From NCBI RefSeq assembly GCF_900103715.1, contig NZ_FNHL01000006.1, positions 1-64,000 of the forward strand: a DNA stretch of 64,000 bases, in the 5' to 3' direction. A program made the position numbers and the translations under genes. The stretch's first letter is position 1, and each line of letters starts with the position of its first letter. Under the pieces are notes generated by a model that ran no database searches, was not told the DNA's origin, and was given only the letters and a program-made list of their open reading frames with translations. This document shows, one piece after another, positions 9,060 to 18,208 of this stretch. Source of the DNA: Halogranum gelatinilyticum. GTDB taxonomy: Archaea > Halobacteriota > Halobacteria > Halobacteriales > Haloferacaceae.

Positions 9060-9708
9060 CCCTTCCCGCTGGCACCGACCGTGACTTCGAGACCTCCGCT
9101 GTCGCGACTGGAACCTGTGACGGTACTCTGCCGACCGGGCCGACTACACGGAGCGACACCCAGTCGAAACGTGGGTCCCACACGTTCGAACTGGGCCGGT
9201 CGCTTCCACAGTTTGTCGGTGGGTAATCGGCTGCGTGTCTGCCAGTGGCTTGCAGTGTTTTCCCACTACTACGTTCTCCAGCGACCGCATCGGTCGCTCG
9301 CCGGTCGAACGCCGGTTCGGAAGGCTCTGGACACTCTCTTATCTCCCAAATCGCATTCCGCTCACACTCCGTCTCGGTGACGGCGCGGTTCGCCAACCGC
9401 ACTCAGTGCGAAGATAATTGGATATTGTGCTGTCGTCAACGGTCCGAACAGATTCCAGAACTTTTGTCTACTTATCAGTGCGGAAGTCGTACTGAACCGA
9501 GTATCATTACGGTGTGAATCAGAAAATCACGAGTTTGACGGTGCAATTACAGACGAAAGATATGCTTGGTTCGATCTCAATTTTCACCGAGGTGATACGG
9601 CGACCCGTCGGCTGATAGGAAATATAACGCCTGTTTCGATTACTGCCCATTCCCTCCTACAGACTATCTCTGTAAAAAACGATATCCAACAAGTTCCATT
9701 TCTTCCCT
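9060..9708. other. non-coding stretch, nothing recognised
   Basis: The short reading frames here have no acidic composition or recognisable motif. AT content rises after about 9420, close to the GH3 gene end. No repeats or hairpins stood out. Confidence 0.5.
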
Positions 9709-11784
9709 TTAGAGGGTTATCTCGACTTTCCCATGCATCTCACGAGCGGAACGACCGACGAAGACGGTGTTTTCGCCCTGGGGGACTGTCCACCCGTCCT
9801 GGTCGTCGTAGAACGCGAAGTCCGACCGATCAAGGGTCACCGTCACCGTCTCCTGTTCGCCTGCAGCGACCGATACTGCCTCGAACGCGACCAGCTCGCG
9901 CACGGGCGTCGGAGCCGATTCGGTGGCCTTGTTGACGTACACTTGCACGACGTCTTTCCCCTGGCGAGTCCCCGTATTCCGCACGGGCAGTGCTACGGTG
10001 ATCTCGTCTCCGTTGTCGGAGAGCGACGGCTCGCCGTACTCGAAGCTCGTGTACGAGAGTCCGTGACCGAATGGGAACAGCGGCTCGACGTCGTGTTTGT
10101 GGAAGTAGCGGTAGCCGACGAAGACCCCTTCGTCGTACCGTACCTCGTCGTCGACACCGGGGAACGTCGCCTCGCTGTCAGTCGGATAGTCGTCGGTCGA
10201 GCGGCCGAACGTCATCGGGAGCCGGCCACCCGGCTCGGCGTCTCCGAACACCAGATCGGCCAGTGCGTCACCGTCCGCCTGTCCCGGATACCACGTTTCG
10301 AGGACGGCGTCGACCGACTCGAGCCACGGCATCGTCACCGGGCCGCTCGTCCGAAGGACGACGACCGTCCGCTCCGCCGCTGCGGCCACGGCAGTGATGA
10401 GTTCGTCCTGCTGGCCGGGGAGTCCGAGTCCGTCTCTGTCGACGAACTCCGTGGCGTCGTCCTGTGCGACGACGACAGCACAGTCGGCGTCGGCAGCAGC
10501 GTCGACCGCGGCGTCGATACTCGTCTCGCCGGCGTCGACCTCGTCGGCCTCGTCGAAGAACGTCGACTCGGTGATCGGCGGAACCCCCCGTTCGAAAATG
10601 ACGTCGACATCCCGAGCGTCGAGTCTCTCGACCGGCGACGTCTCGACGAACGCGGAGACCTCCGAGGAGCCGCCACCTCCGAGCTTCGGGGTGTCCGCGT
10701 TCGGCCCGAGCACGGCGATCGATTCCACGTCCTCCAGCGGTAACGTCCCGTCGTTCTGGAGCAGGACCGCACCCTCGGTGGCGATATCGCGCGCGAGCGT
10801 TCGGTGTCCGGGTGTGTCGAGCGCGCCCTCGGGCCGCTCTTCGAAACAGCCGATCGACACCATTCCACGGAGAAGCCGCTCGACTTTTTCGTCGATGACC
10901 GCTTCGTCGACGTCGCCGGACTCGACAGCCTCCCGGAGCGGCTCGCCGAACAGTGCTGCGACGTCGGGGATCGGGGGGAACGCGTCCGGGAGATCCTCGA
11001 CGTCCATGTCGACGTCGTCCGGGGCGAACGCTTCGGGTTCGACACCGGGCATCTCGATATCGAGACCCGCGCGTGCGGCCTCGACCGTACTGCGCGTGCC
11101 CCACCAGTCCGAGACGACGAACCCCTCGAAGCCCCACTCGTCTTTCAGCACATCGGAGAGCAGATATTCGTGGTCACTCATGTGAGTTCCGTTGACCCGG
11201 TTGTACGCGGTCATCACCGACGTCACGTCCGCCTCCTGGACGGCCGCCCGGAACGGTGGCAGGTAGATCTCTCGGAGCGCGCGTTCGCTGACTTCGGCAC
11301 TGACCTCGTAGCGGTTCGTCTCCTGGTTGTTCGCCACGTAATGTTTGACCATCGCGGCGATGTCCTCGGATTCGATGCCCTCGATCGTTCCGACAGTAAT
11401 CCGCGCAGCGAGATGCGGGTCTTCGCTGTAGTACTCGAAGTTCCGACCGCCCAGTGGTGCTCGGTGGATGTTGACGCCGGGTGCGAGGATGACGTCCTGT
11501 CCGTGGGCGGCCGTCTCCCTGGCGAGTGCCGTCCCGAACTGCCGCGCGAGCGACGGTCGCCACGACGCGGCGAGCGCGACCGATGCGGGAAACGCCGTCG
11601 CCCGCTCGCCCATCGCCCGCACACCGAGCGGTCCATCGACCATACGTAGCGGAGGGACGTCGAGGCGGTCGACTCCGGGAAGATAGCCTGTGGCTTTCCC
11701 GTCCGGGTCGACGGAGCCGTGAAGGAGCTGTATCTTCTCTGAGAGCGTGAGTTCGTCGACTAACGACGGGATGTCGGGTGACAT
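9709..11784 (-). CDS. glycoside hydrolase family 3 (beta-glucosidase/beta-xylosidase type)
   Basis: 691-residue retaining exo-glycosidase without a signal peptide, so probably intracellular and acting on imported oligosaccharides. Domain order is the classic one: TIM-barrel (about 10-300) with nucleophile Asp226 in FVVSDWWGT and substrate-site blocks KHYVANNQE and NRVNG; alpha/beta sandwich (about 330-545); C-terminal fibronectin-III-like domain (about 600-690). GH3 members split beta-glucosides, beta-xylosides or alpha-arabinofuranosides; sequence alone does not decide between them. It is divergent from the esterase at 12046, with an IclR-type palindrome at 11920 between them. Confidence 0.93.
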   Translation of the reverse strand: MSPDIPSLVDELTLSEKIQLLHGSVDPDGKATGYLPGVDRLDVPPLRMVDGPLGVRAMGERATAFPASVALAASWRPSLARQFGTALARETAAHGQDVILAPGVNIHRAPLGGRNFEYYSEDPHLAARITVGTIEGIESEDIAAMVKHYVANNQETNRYEVSAEVSERALREIYLPPFRAAVQEADVTSVMTAYNRVNGTHMSDHEYLLSDVLKDEWGFEGFVVSDWWGTRSTVEAARAGLDIEMPGVEPEAFAPDDVDMDVEDLPDAFPPIPDVAALFGEPLREAVESGDVDEAVIDEKVERLLRGMVSIGCFEERPEGALDTPGHRTLARDIATEGAVLLQNDGTLPLEDVESIAVLGPNADTPKLGGGGSSEVSAFVETSPVERLDARDVDVIFERGVPPITESTFFDEADEVDAGETSIDAAVDAAADADCAVVVAQDDATEFVDRDGLGLPGQQDELITAVAAAAERTVVVLRTSGPVTMPWLESVDAVLETWYPGQADGDALADLVFGDAEPGGRLPMTFGRSTDDYPTDSEATFPGVDDEVRYDEGVFVGYRYFHKHDVEPLFPFGHGLSYTSFEYGEPSLSDNGDEITVALPVRNTGTRQGKDVVQVYVNKATESAPTPVRELVAFEAVSVAAGEQETVTVTLDRSDFAFYDDQDGWTVPQGENTVFVGRSAREMHGKVEITL

Positions 11785-11919
11785 TCGTGTATAGCCTCTT
11801 ACGGAACACGCTTTTGTGTTTCTACTACCGATACAGACGGACTACTCTTCGGACGACCCAGAGACTGGCAGCCGTGTCGGGGCCATCCTACGCGGCTATC
11901 ACTCTCCCAACAACCCCGA

Positions 11920-11932
11920 CCGGCATTGCCGG
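11920..11932. promoter_or_regulatory. IclR-type operator candidate (GH3/esterase intergenic)
   Basis: CCGGCATTGCCGG is a perfect 6+1+6 palindrome and matches the core of the sites at 19847, 19987 and 20816. It lies 136 bp before the GH3 start and 114 bp before the esterase start. Confidence 0.55.
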
Positions 11933-12045
11933 ATATTCCACGTCTCTGGCCCCTAGTCTCTGGTCTCTGACTCTGCCGACGAGCACCGTCCACGGCCACA
12001 GAGTCGCGTATCTTTTTGTAGTCGCGTCTCACCCGTTCGTGATAG

Positions 12046-13026
12046 ATGGAGCACGTCACTGTCCATGAGGGAGTCACCTACGCCGACCGTCCAGCGGGCG
12101 AGATGAAACTCGATCTCTATCTGCCGGAGCGTGAGAACCCGCCGCTCGTCGTCTACGTCCACGGTGGCGGCTGGATCGCAGAGACGCGAGCGAACATCCC
12201 GGAGCCCGAACAATACGCCGCCGAGTGGGGAGTCGCCATCGCCAGCGTCAGCTACCGTCTTCAAGAGGCTCCCGACGGGTCGGACGTCAAGGAGATGTAC
12301 GACCCCGAAAACCCCACGCCGAGGGGACAGTTCCCCGACCACTTCGTCGACGTGAAAGCCGCGATCCGGTGGCTCCGTGCCCACGCCGACGACTACGGCT
12401 ACGACGCCGCCGCCGTCGCCGTGTGGGGAGCGTCCGCGGGCGGCCATCTCGCCCTCCTCGCGGGCGTCGTCGACGACGTGACCGACCTCGGAGACGCCTT
12501 CGCCGACAAGGTGGAGCAGACCGTCGCCTCCGACGAATCGGGTGCCGTCCAAGCGGTCGTCAGCTGGTACGGCGTCGCCGACTTCACCCTCACGGACGAC
12601 GTCGAGGGCATCATCCCGCTCCTGATGGGCGGCTCCCAGTCCGAGTACCCCGACAGATACGAACAGGCGAGTCCCGTCACGCACGTCACCCCGGACAGTC
12701 CACCGACGCTGTTGATGCACGGCCGCGAGGACGAGGTGGTGGACGTCGAGCACAGCCGCCGGTTCTTCGACGCTCTCGACGAGGTGGCTGTGGACGCGAT
12801 CCGATACGAGCTTCACGACCTGAACCACGTCTGGGTCGAGAGCGTCGAGGACATCGAGTCCGAACGCGTCGGGATGGAGTTGCTCGCGGCGGACCCAACG
12901 CACCCACAGTCGGTCTACGAGGCGACGCACGTCGAGACCGGTGGGTCGCCGGACCCGCTCGTGGCGGACCTCCCACCCGCCGGTCCCGAGGCCATCCAGC
13001 GGTTCCTCGAACGCACGATCGAGTAA
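12046..13026 (+). CDS. alpha/beta hydrolase, carbohydrate-esterase-like
   Basis: 326 residues with the oxyanion-hole motif HGGGW and nucleophile elbow GASAGG (Ser130). Likely triad partners are Asp229 (HGREDEVV) and His261 (HDLNH). The family (BD-FAE/HSL-like) includes acetyl-xylan and feruloyl esterases, and the surrounding GH3 and GH51 genes make removal of acyl groups from plant oligosaccharides plausible. No signal peptide, so it acts inside the cell. Divergent from GH3 and sharing its operator region. Confidence 0.85.
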   Translation: MEHVTVHEGVTYADRPAGEMKLDLYLPERENPPLVVYVHGGGWIAETRANIPEPEQYAAEWGVAIASVSYRLQEAPDGSDVKEMYDPENPTPRGQFPDHFVDVKAAIRWLRAHADDYGYDAAAVAVWGASAGGHLALLAGVVDDVTDLGDAFADKVEQTVASDESGAVQAVVSWYGVADFTLTDDVEGIIPLLMGGSQSEYPDRYEQASPVTHVTPDSPPTLLMHGREDEVVDVEHSRRFFDALDEVAVDAIRYELHDLNHVWVESVEDIESERVGMELLAADPTHPQSVYEATHVETGGSPDPLVADLPPAGPEAIQRFLERTIE

Positions 13027-13058
13027 ACGGACTCCGCGCGACCCGACGTGACGGCGTG

Positions 13059-13892
13059 TTATCCCTGCGTCACGTCGTCTTCCCAGTTCCACGGCCCGTG
13101 GCCGGCGTCGATCACGCGGTGTTGGCGGTCGATCGAGTCGATCAGCGCGATGTCTTCCTCGTCGAGGTCGAGGTCCAACGCGGCGAGGTTCTGGACCATG
13201 TGTTCGCGGCTGCTGGCCTTCGGAATCGCAGCGACGTTGTCGTGTGAGAGAATCCACGCCAGGCTCACCTGTGGGGGTGTGGCGTCGTGCTTCTCCGCGA
13301 CGTCACGGATTTCGGGGACGTCGAACACTTCGCCCTGTGCCAGCGGCGAGTACGCGACGAAGGTGTAGTCGTGTTGCTGGGCGTGGGCGACGAGTTCCCG
13401 CTGCGGCAGTAGCGGATGCATCTCTGCTTGGTGGGCGTACAGCGGGGCGTCGAGGACGGCCATCGCCTCGTCGAGCAGGTCGGGAGTGAAGTTCGAGAGT
13501 CCCACGTTGCGGGTCTTGCCAGCCTCGTAGGCGTCGTCGTATGCGGGGAGGACGGTCTCGTGGTCGTAGATTCCCGAGGGCCAGTGGACGTACAACAGAT
13601 CGACGAAGTCGACGCCGAGCCGGTCGAGACAGCCGTCGATGGCTGCCGGGACCTGCTCGACCGAGGACGGGACGTCGTGGTGGACGGTCTTCGTCGAGAG
13701 CCAGATGTCGTCGCGGGCCACGTCGCTCTCGCGGATTCCCGCACCGACGTACTGCTCGTTTTCGTACACGTGTGCCGTGTCGACGTGCCGGAAGCCGACG
13801 TCGAGGGCAGTCCGAACGTTGTCGCGCCACTGTTCGCGGTTGTCGTCGGAGTACGTGCCGAGTCCGAGCCGTGGGAGGTCTTCGCGTGACAT
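13059..13892 (-). CDS. aldo/keto reductase
   Basis: 277-residue NAD(P)H-dependent oxidoreductase with a TIM-barrel fold. The catalytic tetrad is complete: Asp38, Tyr43, Lys68 and His103 (HVDTAHVY, STKTVH, YVHWP). The C-terminal cofactor block AIPKASSREHMVQNL is present. AKRs of this size reduce aldoses, keto-acids or aldehydes; in this locus a sugar aldehyde is a reasonable guess. It converges on the esterase gene, 32 bp away. Confidence 0.92.
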   Translation of the reverse strand: MSREDLPRLGLGTYSDDNREQWRDNVRTALDVGFRHVDTAHVYENEQYVGAGIRESDVARDDIWLSTKTVHHDVPSSVEQVPAAIDGCLDRLGVDFVDLLYVHWPSGIYDHETVLPAYDDAYEAGKTRNVGLSNFTPDLLDEAMAVLDAPLYAHQAEMHPLLPQRELVAHAQQHDYTFVAYSPLAQGEVFDVPEIRDVAEKHDATPPQVSLAWILSHDNVAAIPKASSREHMVQNLAALDLDLDEEDIALIDSIDRQHRVIDAGHGPWNWEDDVTQG

Positions 13893-14083
13893 CGAATCGA
13901 GACAGTCACCTCGCAGCCATCAATCTGCCGGTGGGATACAACGGAGACGGCCGAGATTCGCGCGTCCGAACGACCGACCCAGACGGTCGCTGAACTTCTC
14001 AGAAATGGACGGAACCAACAAGGATTGCGGGACTCAGCCGACGCGGACGTATCGGTTCGAGTGCGGATTATGCTCCCAGCCGT

Positions 14084-14752
14084 TTAGTTGGTGCTCGTAG
14101 ACAACCAGTCGACGGCGTTGCGGAGGAGTCGCTGGACGCTCTCGTGGCCGAGCGCGTCGTCGGTGTGGCCGAGCGAACAGTAACAGACCCGGCCCGCCCC
14201 GTACTGCTTGACCCAGAGAACCGGATACGATTCGAGGTCGGGATGGTCCATCGTCGCCAGAACGGTCACGTCGTCGTCCCACGCCACCTGGTAGGGTTCG
14301 TCGAAGACGCGGAAGTCGTCGACGCCGTCGGTGACCGGATGGTCCGCCGTCACCGTCACGCCGAACTCGGTCTCTTTGGGGTGGGTGAGGAAGTGGCCGC
14401 CGATGATGGTGCGCAGTTCCGGGAATGGCTCCTCACGCGTGTCGAGGACGTCTTCGGGGTTCGCGGGGGCGACGCTCATCAGGTCCGCCCCGCAGTGGAC
14501 CGGCAGATAGCCACCTCCCCCATCGAGAAACGCCTCCAACGACGCCAGCTGTGGCTCCGAGAGCGTGCTGTCGGTCAGATAGTCGACGACGACGTCCACC
14601 GAGGAGAGGTCGGTCAGCCGCTCGCGGTCCGTCGTCAGCTCGACGTCGGCGACGGGCGCGAAGATTTCTTCGAACGCCTCTCGTCGCGCGTCTAACGAAT
14701 GGAACGGGAAGCTGTTCTCGCCGATGACGAGTACGGTCGGTGTCGGTGACAT
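14084..14752 (-). CDS. ThuA-like domain protein (glutamine-amidotransferase-like fold)
   Basis: 222 residues matching the ThuA family: N-terminal strand TVLVIGENSFPFHS, DGGGGYLPVHCGADL in the middle, the histidine segment IIGGHFLTHP, and the closing GAGRVCYCSLGHTDDAL. ThuA proteins accompany Gfo/Idh oxidoreductases in trehalose, trehalulose and other disaccharide pathways (ThuA/ThuB); here a Gfo/Idh gene lies at 17066. The enzymatic role of ThuA is not settled. It lies 59 bp downstream of the alcohol dehydrogenase on the same strand, so probably in one operon with it. Confidence 0.85.
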   Translation of the reverse strand: MSPTPTVLVIGENSFPFHSLDARREAFEEIFAPVADVELTTDRERLTDLSSVDVVVDYLTDSTLSEPQLASLEAFLDGGGGYLPVHCGADLMSVAPANPEDVLDTREEPFPELRTIIGGHFLTHPKETEFGVTVTADHPVTDGVDDFRVFDEPYQVAWDDDVTVLATMDHPDLESYPVLWVKQYGAGRVCYCSLGHTDDALGHESVQRLLRNAVDWLSTSTN

Positions 14753-14811
14753 AGCTCACGTGTCCCAGCGACGGAGTAAAAGCGTATTCCTGTGGAGTCT
14801 GCGAGGGTTCG

Positions 14812-15855
14812 TTACTCGCGCAGCTCGGAGACGTCGAAGACGGGCTTGCAGGTCTCTCCGGCGACGAAGGCCTCGAACGCCTGGTCGGCGTCGAGGAGGC
14901 TGAACCGCTCGTCGAGGAACGTCTCGTGGTCGACGTCGCCCGCGTCGATCAGCCGCAGTGAGCGTTCGAAGTCCTCGTACATCGAGGCGTAGGAACACTG
15001 GAGGTCGATCTCCGCGCGCACGAGCGGCGAGTACGGCATCGTCGTCTCGCCGGTCTGCCCGACGAGGACGATCTGACCACCCTTGCGGACCTCTTCGACC
15101 GACATCGGCAACCCGGAGGGATGGCCGGTCGTGTCGAAGACGACGTCGTAACCGACACCGTCTGTCAGCTCGTCGCGGAGACCCGCCATGTCGTCGGCCT
15201 CGACGTTCGCCGTCCGGAAGCCGAGTTCGCGCGCGAGCGGCAGGCGGTATTCGGCGTCTTGTCCGACACCAGCGACGACGACGTCGCCGCCCTGGGCGGC
15301 GGCGACCTGCGCCGTCAACTGGCCGATGGGGCCGGGACCGGCGACGAGCACCCGGTCGCCGGGGCTCACACGGGAGTTCTCGATGACGGCACGCGCGCCG
15401 ATGCTGGTCGGTTCGACCAGCGCGGCGTGGCGGGGGTCGACGCTCTCGGGAACGGGGTGGAGTGCCGTCTCGGGGACGGCGACGTAGCCAGCGTACGCGC
15501 CGTCGTGGTCGACGCCGGTGATGACTGCGTTCTGACAGACGTTGGCCTCGCCGATCTCGCACTGATAGCAGTCGCCACAGCCGCGAATCGGCCGCTCGAC
15601 GACCCGGTCACCGACCGAGAACTTCGTGACGGCGTCGCCGACTTCGACGACTCGACCGGTGTATTCGTGCCCGATGACTGTCGGCAGGTTCATCCGCTCG
15701 AAGGCCGACTCGAACTCGTAGATACCGGCGTCGCTCCCGCAGAGACCGGCGTAGTCGACTTCGATCAGTGCTTCGTCGGCAGCCGGTTCCGGCCGCTCGC
15801 GTTCGACGAGCTCCATCGCTCCGTGACTCCGACTCGTTTTGGCAAGACCACGCAT
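14812..15855 (-). CDS. zinc-dependent medium-chain alcohol/polyol dehydrogenase
   Basis: 347 residues. Catalytic-zinc residues sit in GLCGSD and GHEYTGRV; the structural zinc loop is GCGDCYQCEIGEANVC; the NAD(P) site is GPGPIGQLTAQVAA. The pattern is closest to sorbitol, threonine and galactitol-type dehydrogenases. Probably oxidises a sugar or polyol from the surrounding pathway. I use the ATG at 15855 because a TATA element lies 29 nt before it and the upstream extension is low-complexity. Divergent from the SDR gene with a triple 29-bp repeat in between. Confidence 0.9.
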   Translation of the reverse strand: MRGLAKTSRSHGAMELVERERPEPAADEALIEVDYAGLCGSDAGIYEFESAFERMNLPTVIGHEYTGRVVEVGDAVTKFSVGDRVVERPIRGCGDCYQCEIGEANVCQNAVITGVDHDGAYAGYVAVPETALHPVPESVDPRHAALVEPTSIGARAVIENSRVSPGDRVLVAGPGPIGQLTAQVAAAQGGDVVVAGVGQDAEYRLPLARELGFRTANVEADDMAGLRDELTDGVGYDVVFDTTGHPSGLPMSVEEVRKGGQIVLVGQTGETTMPYSPLVRAEIDLQCSYASMYEDFERSLRLIDAGDVDHETFLDERFSLLDADQAFEAFVAGETCKPVFDVSELRE

Positions 15856-15879
15856 ACCACCCTGTCCTGGCCCCGCGGT

Positions 15880-15889
15880 TATTATAATG
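15880..15889 (-). promoter_or_regulatory. TATA element of the alcohol dehydrogenase
   Basis: Reads CATTATAATA on the minus strand, centred 29 nt before the start at 15855, which indicates a leaderless transcript. Confidence 0.55.
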
Positions 15890-15931
15890 ACGGTTGCGGC
15901 CGACAGCGGGAGACTGACGACGGTCGACGGC

Positions 15932-16014
15932 GGCGGAAACGCCGGTCCCGTTTTGCGGCCGACGGCAACGCCGTTCTGGTTTTGTGGCCGATGGAAACGC
16001 CGTTCCGAGTTGCG
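15932..16014. repeat. three imperfect 29-bp tandem repeats between divergent dehydrogenase promoters
   Basis: Units begin near 15932, 15958 and 15987; each contains the near-palindrome CGGCAACGCCG (variants CGGAAACGCCG and TGGAAACGCCG) starting at 15934, 15963 and 15992, exactly 29 bp apart. A GTTTTG-like tail follows each. They sit between the two TATA elements, as an operator array would. Confidence 0.55.
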
Positions 16015-16025
16015 GTCACCGGTAT

Positions 16026-16034
16026 CGATAAATG
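16026..16034 (+). promoter_or_regulatory. TATA-like element of the SDR gene
   Basis: GATAAATGG is centred 28 nt before the ATG at 16058, consistent with a leaderless promoter. Confidence 0.4.
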
Positions 16035-16057
16035 GTCGACGGACCGTCGTCGTACAC

Positions 16058-16825
16058 ATGACCTACGACCATACACCAGTCACCGTCGCGGACAAACGTG
16101 CTGTCGTCGTCGGCGGCACGAGCGGTATCGGACAGGCAATCGCGTACGGATTCGCGAGCGAAGGTGCGGACGTCGTCGCGACGAGCCGAAGCCAGGAGAA
16201 GGTCGACGAGACGGCCGAGACGCTTCGGGACCTCGGAGCCGACACGGTGAACGTGACGTGTGACGTGACCGACCCCGACTCGCTCGAACGCGTCCGCGAC
16301 CGGACGGTCGAGGAACTCGGCGGCGTCGACATCGTTGTCGCCTCCCAGGGGGCGATCTCCCGGGCATCCGTCCAAGACATCTCGGATGCGGACTGGGACT
16401 TCGTCACGGACGTCGCACTCGACGGCGTCCGCCGGGTCACGCAGTGTTTCGCGCCGGCTATGGAAGAAGGAAGTATCGTCAATATCTCCTCGCTGGCCGC
16501 GAGCCTGTCGATGGCGAACCTCCCGGCGTACTCGGCCGCCAAGGGCGGCGTCGAGGCGTTCACCAGAGCCGCCGCGAAGGAACTCTCGCCCGACGTCAGG
16601 GTGAACGCCATCGCGCCCGGCTTCGTCATCACGCCGCAGAACGCCGATACCTACGCCGAGGGGACGGAGAAACGCGAGCGGATCGACGAGCGGACGCCGC
16701 TCGGCCGCGTGGCCGAGCGAGAGGAGATCGTCGGTGCGGCGGTCTACCTCGCGAGTGACGCCGCCTCGTACGTGACCGGCGAGGTGGTGACCGTCGACGG
16801 CGGGTTCGCGACGAGCGCGTTCTGA
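16058..16825 (+). CDS. short-chain dehydrogenase/reductase
   Basis: 255-residue classical SDR. The NAD(P) motif is GGTSGIG (19-25), the catalytic Ser lies in NISSLAAS, and Tyr158-xxx-Lys162 is in YSAAK. The C-terminal SYVTGEVVTVDGG is the family hallmark. Likely oxidises a sugar or reduces a keto-sugar in the same pathway as the divergent alcohol dehydrogenase. The start at 16058 is preferred over upstream codons, which lie inside the repeat array. Confidence 0.92.
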   Translation: MTYDHTPVTVADKRAVVVGGTSGIGQAIAYGFASEGADVVATSRSQEKVDETAETLRDLGADTVNVTCDVTDPDSLERVRDRTVEELGGVDIVVASQGAISRASVQDISDADWDFVTDVALDGVRRVTQCFAPAMEEGSIVNISSLAASLSMANLPAYSAAKGGVEAFTRAAAKELSPDVRVNAIAPGFVITPQNADTYAEGTEKRERIDERTPLGRVAEREEIVGAAVYLASDAASYVTGEVVTVDGGFATSAF

Positions 16826-17065
16826 CCGAGCGGCCGCCGAACACCTGGGAAGCCACTGTTCAGTATCACTCGGATTCGTTTTTCTCGGTTGTTCGACCGT
16901 TCAGTTCTATTGCCGCTTGCAGTGGAAGGTCGCCCTGTACTCGAAGGGCCACCGCTCTGAGTATCCGAACGACTGCGAGACACCACCTACGTTCTGTACG
17001 AGTGCTCCCGACTGACGGGAGGAACGACTATGACGGACGGGTGACACACTCGGAGTGAGTGCTTC

Positions 17066-18154
17066 ATGACACATCGCGTCATCCAAGTCGGAACCGGCGG
17101 GCAGGGAGCAGCCTGGTGTTCGGAGTTCCTCCCGCCGAACGTCGAAGACGGGCTGATCGACGTCGTCGCCGCCGTCGACATCGACGAGGACAAACACCGG
17201 AATGCCGTCGAGCAGCTCGGCGTCGACCCGGCGAACTGTTTCACCGACGTCGAGACGGCGTTCGAGTCGGTCGAGGCGGACGTCTGTACGGTCGTCGTCC
17301 CGCCGTGGCTGCACGAGGACGTCGTCGACGTCGCCGTCGACCACGGCGTCCACGTTCTCTCGGAGAAACCCGTCGCCGACACGCTCGAAGCCTCGGTCCG
17401 CATCGCCGAGAAGGTCGAACGGGCGGGACTGAAGATGGGCGTGACGATGAGCCACCGGTTCGACCGGGACAAGACCTCGTTTCGTCGGCGACTCCGTTCG
17501 GGAGAGACCGGACCGCTCGACTATCTCGTCGGGCGGTTCACCTGCAACGCCCGGTCGTACGGCGCGTGGGGAGCGTTCCGCCACGAGATGGAGGACGTGC
17601 TCCTCATCGAGGGCGCGGTCCACCAGCTGGACTATCTCGCGGACATGGCCGGGAGTCGGTGCGAGACGCTCTACGCTGACACGTGGCGGCCCGAGTGGGC
17701 CGAGTACGAGGGCGACGTCCAAGCACTCGTCCAGCTCCGGTTCGAGAACGGGGTGCGGGCGACGTGGGAGGGCGCGAAGGCGAACGCGACGACACTCAAC
17801 GGGTGGGGCAGCGATTACCTCCGCGCGGAGTGTCGCGACGAGACGCTCGTCCTCGACGATCGTGAACTCACCCGGTATCCGTACGACGAGGACCCCGAAC
17901 GCGTCGTCGGTGGCCGCGACGAGAGCGGCGGCGAGTCGCTCGCGCTCGACGAACAGCCGAAGTGGGCGAACGCGTGGCTCGTCGAGCAGTTCGCCGCGTG
18001 GCTGGACGGCGGGGAACCGATTGCGACCAACGTGTGGGACAACCTCCAGTCGGTTGCCCTCGTGGAAGCGGCGGTGCAGAGCAGTCGAACCGGCGACCCC
18101 GTGCGGGTGCAGGAGCTGCTCGACGAAACCAAAGAGACGGTCACGCTTTCGTAG
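17066..18154 (+). CDS. Gfo/Idh/MocA-family oxidoreductase
   Basis: 362 residues with an N-terminal Rossmann fold (VIQVGTGGQGAAW) and the family's catalytic EKPV motif near residue 97, followed by the alpha/beta substrate domain with the conserved H-Q-x-D type helix (EGAVHQLDYLADMAG). Such enzymes oxidise or epimerise sugars, inositols or sugar acids with NAD(P). With ThuA nearby it could act on a disaccharide or keto-sugar (inference). Its end converges on the GH51 gene, 55 bp apart. Confidence 0.9.
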   Translation: MTHRVIQVGTGGQGAAWCSEFLPPNVEDGLIDVVAAVDIDEDKHRNAVEQLGVDPANCFTDVETAFESVEADVCTVVVPPWLHEDVVDVAVDHGVHVLSEKPVADTLEASVRIAEKVERAGLKMGVTMSHRFDRDKTSFRRRLRSGETGPLDYLVGRFTCNARSYGAWGAFRHEMEDVLLIEGAVHQLDYLADMAGSRCETLYADTWRPEWAEYEGDVQALVQLRFENGVRATWEGAKANATTLNGWGSDYLRAECRDETLVLDDRELTRYPYDEDPERVVGGRDESGGESLALDEQPKWANAWLVEQFAAWLDGGEPIATNVWDNLQSVALVEAAVQSSRTGDPVRVQELLDETKETVTLS

Positions 18155-18208
18155 CGACCCACAGCGCGTCTTCGGCAGGAACGGACGAAGCAGCCGACGG
18201 CTGGCGCG

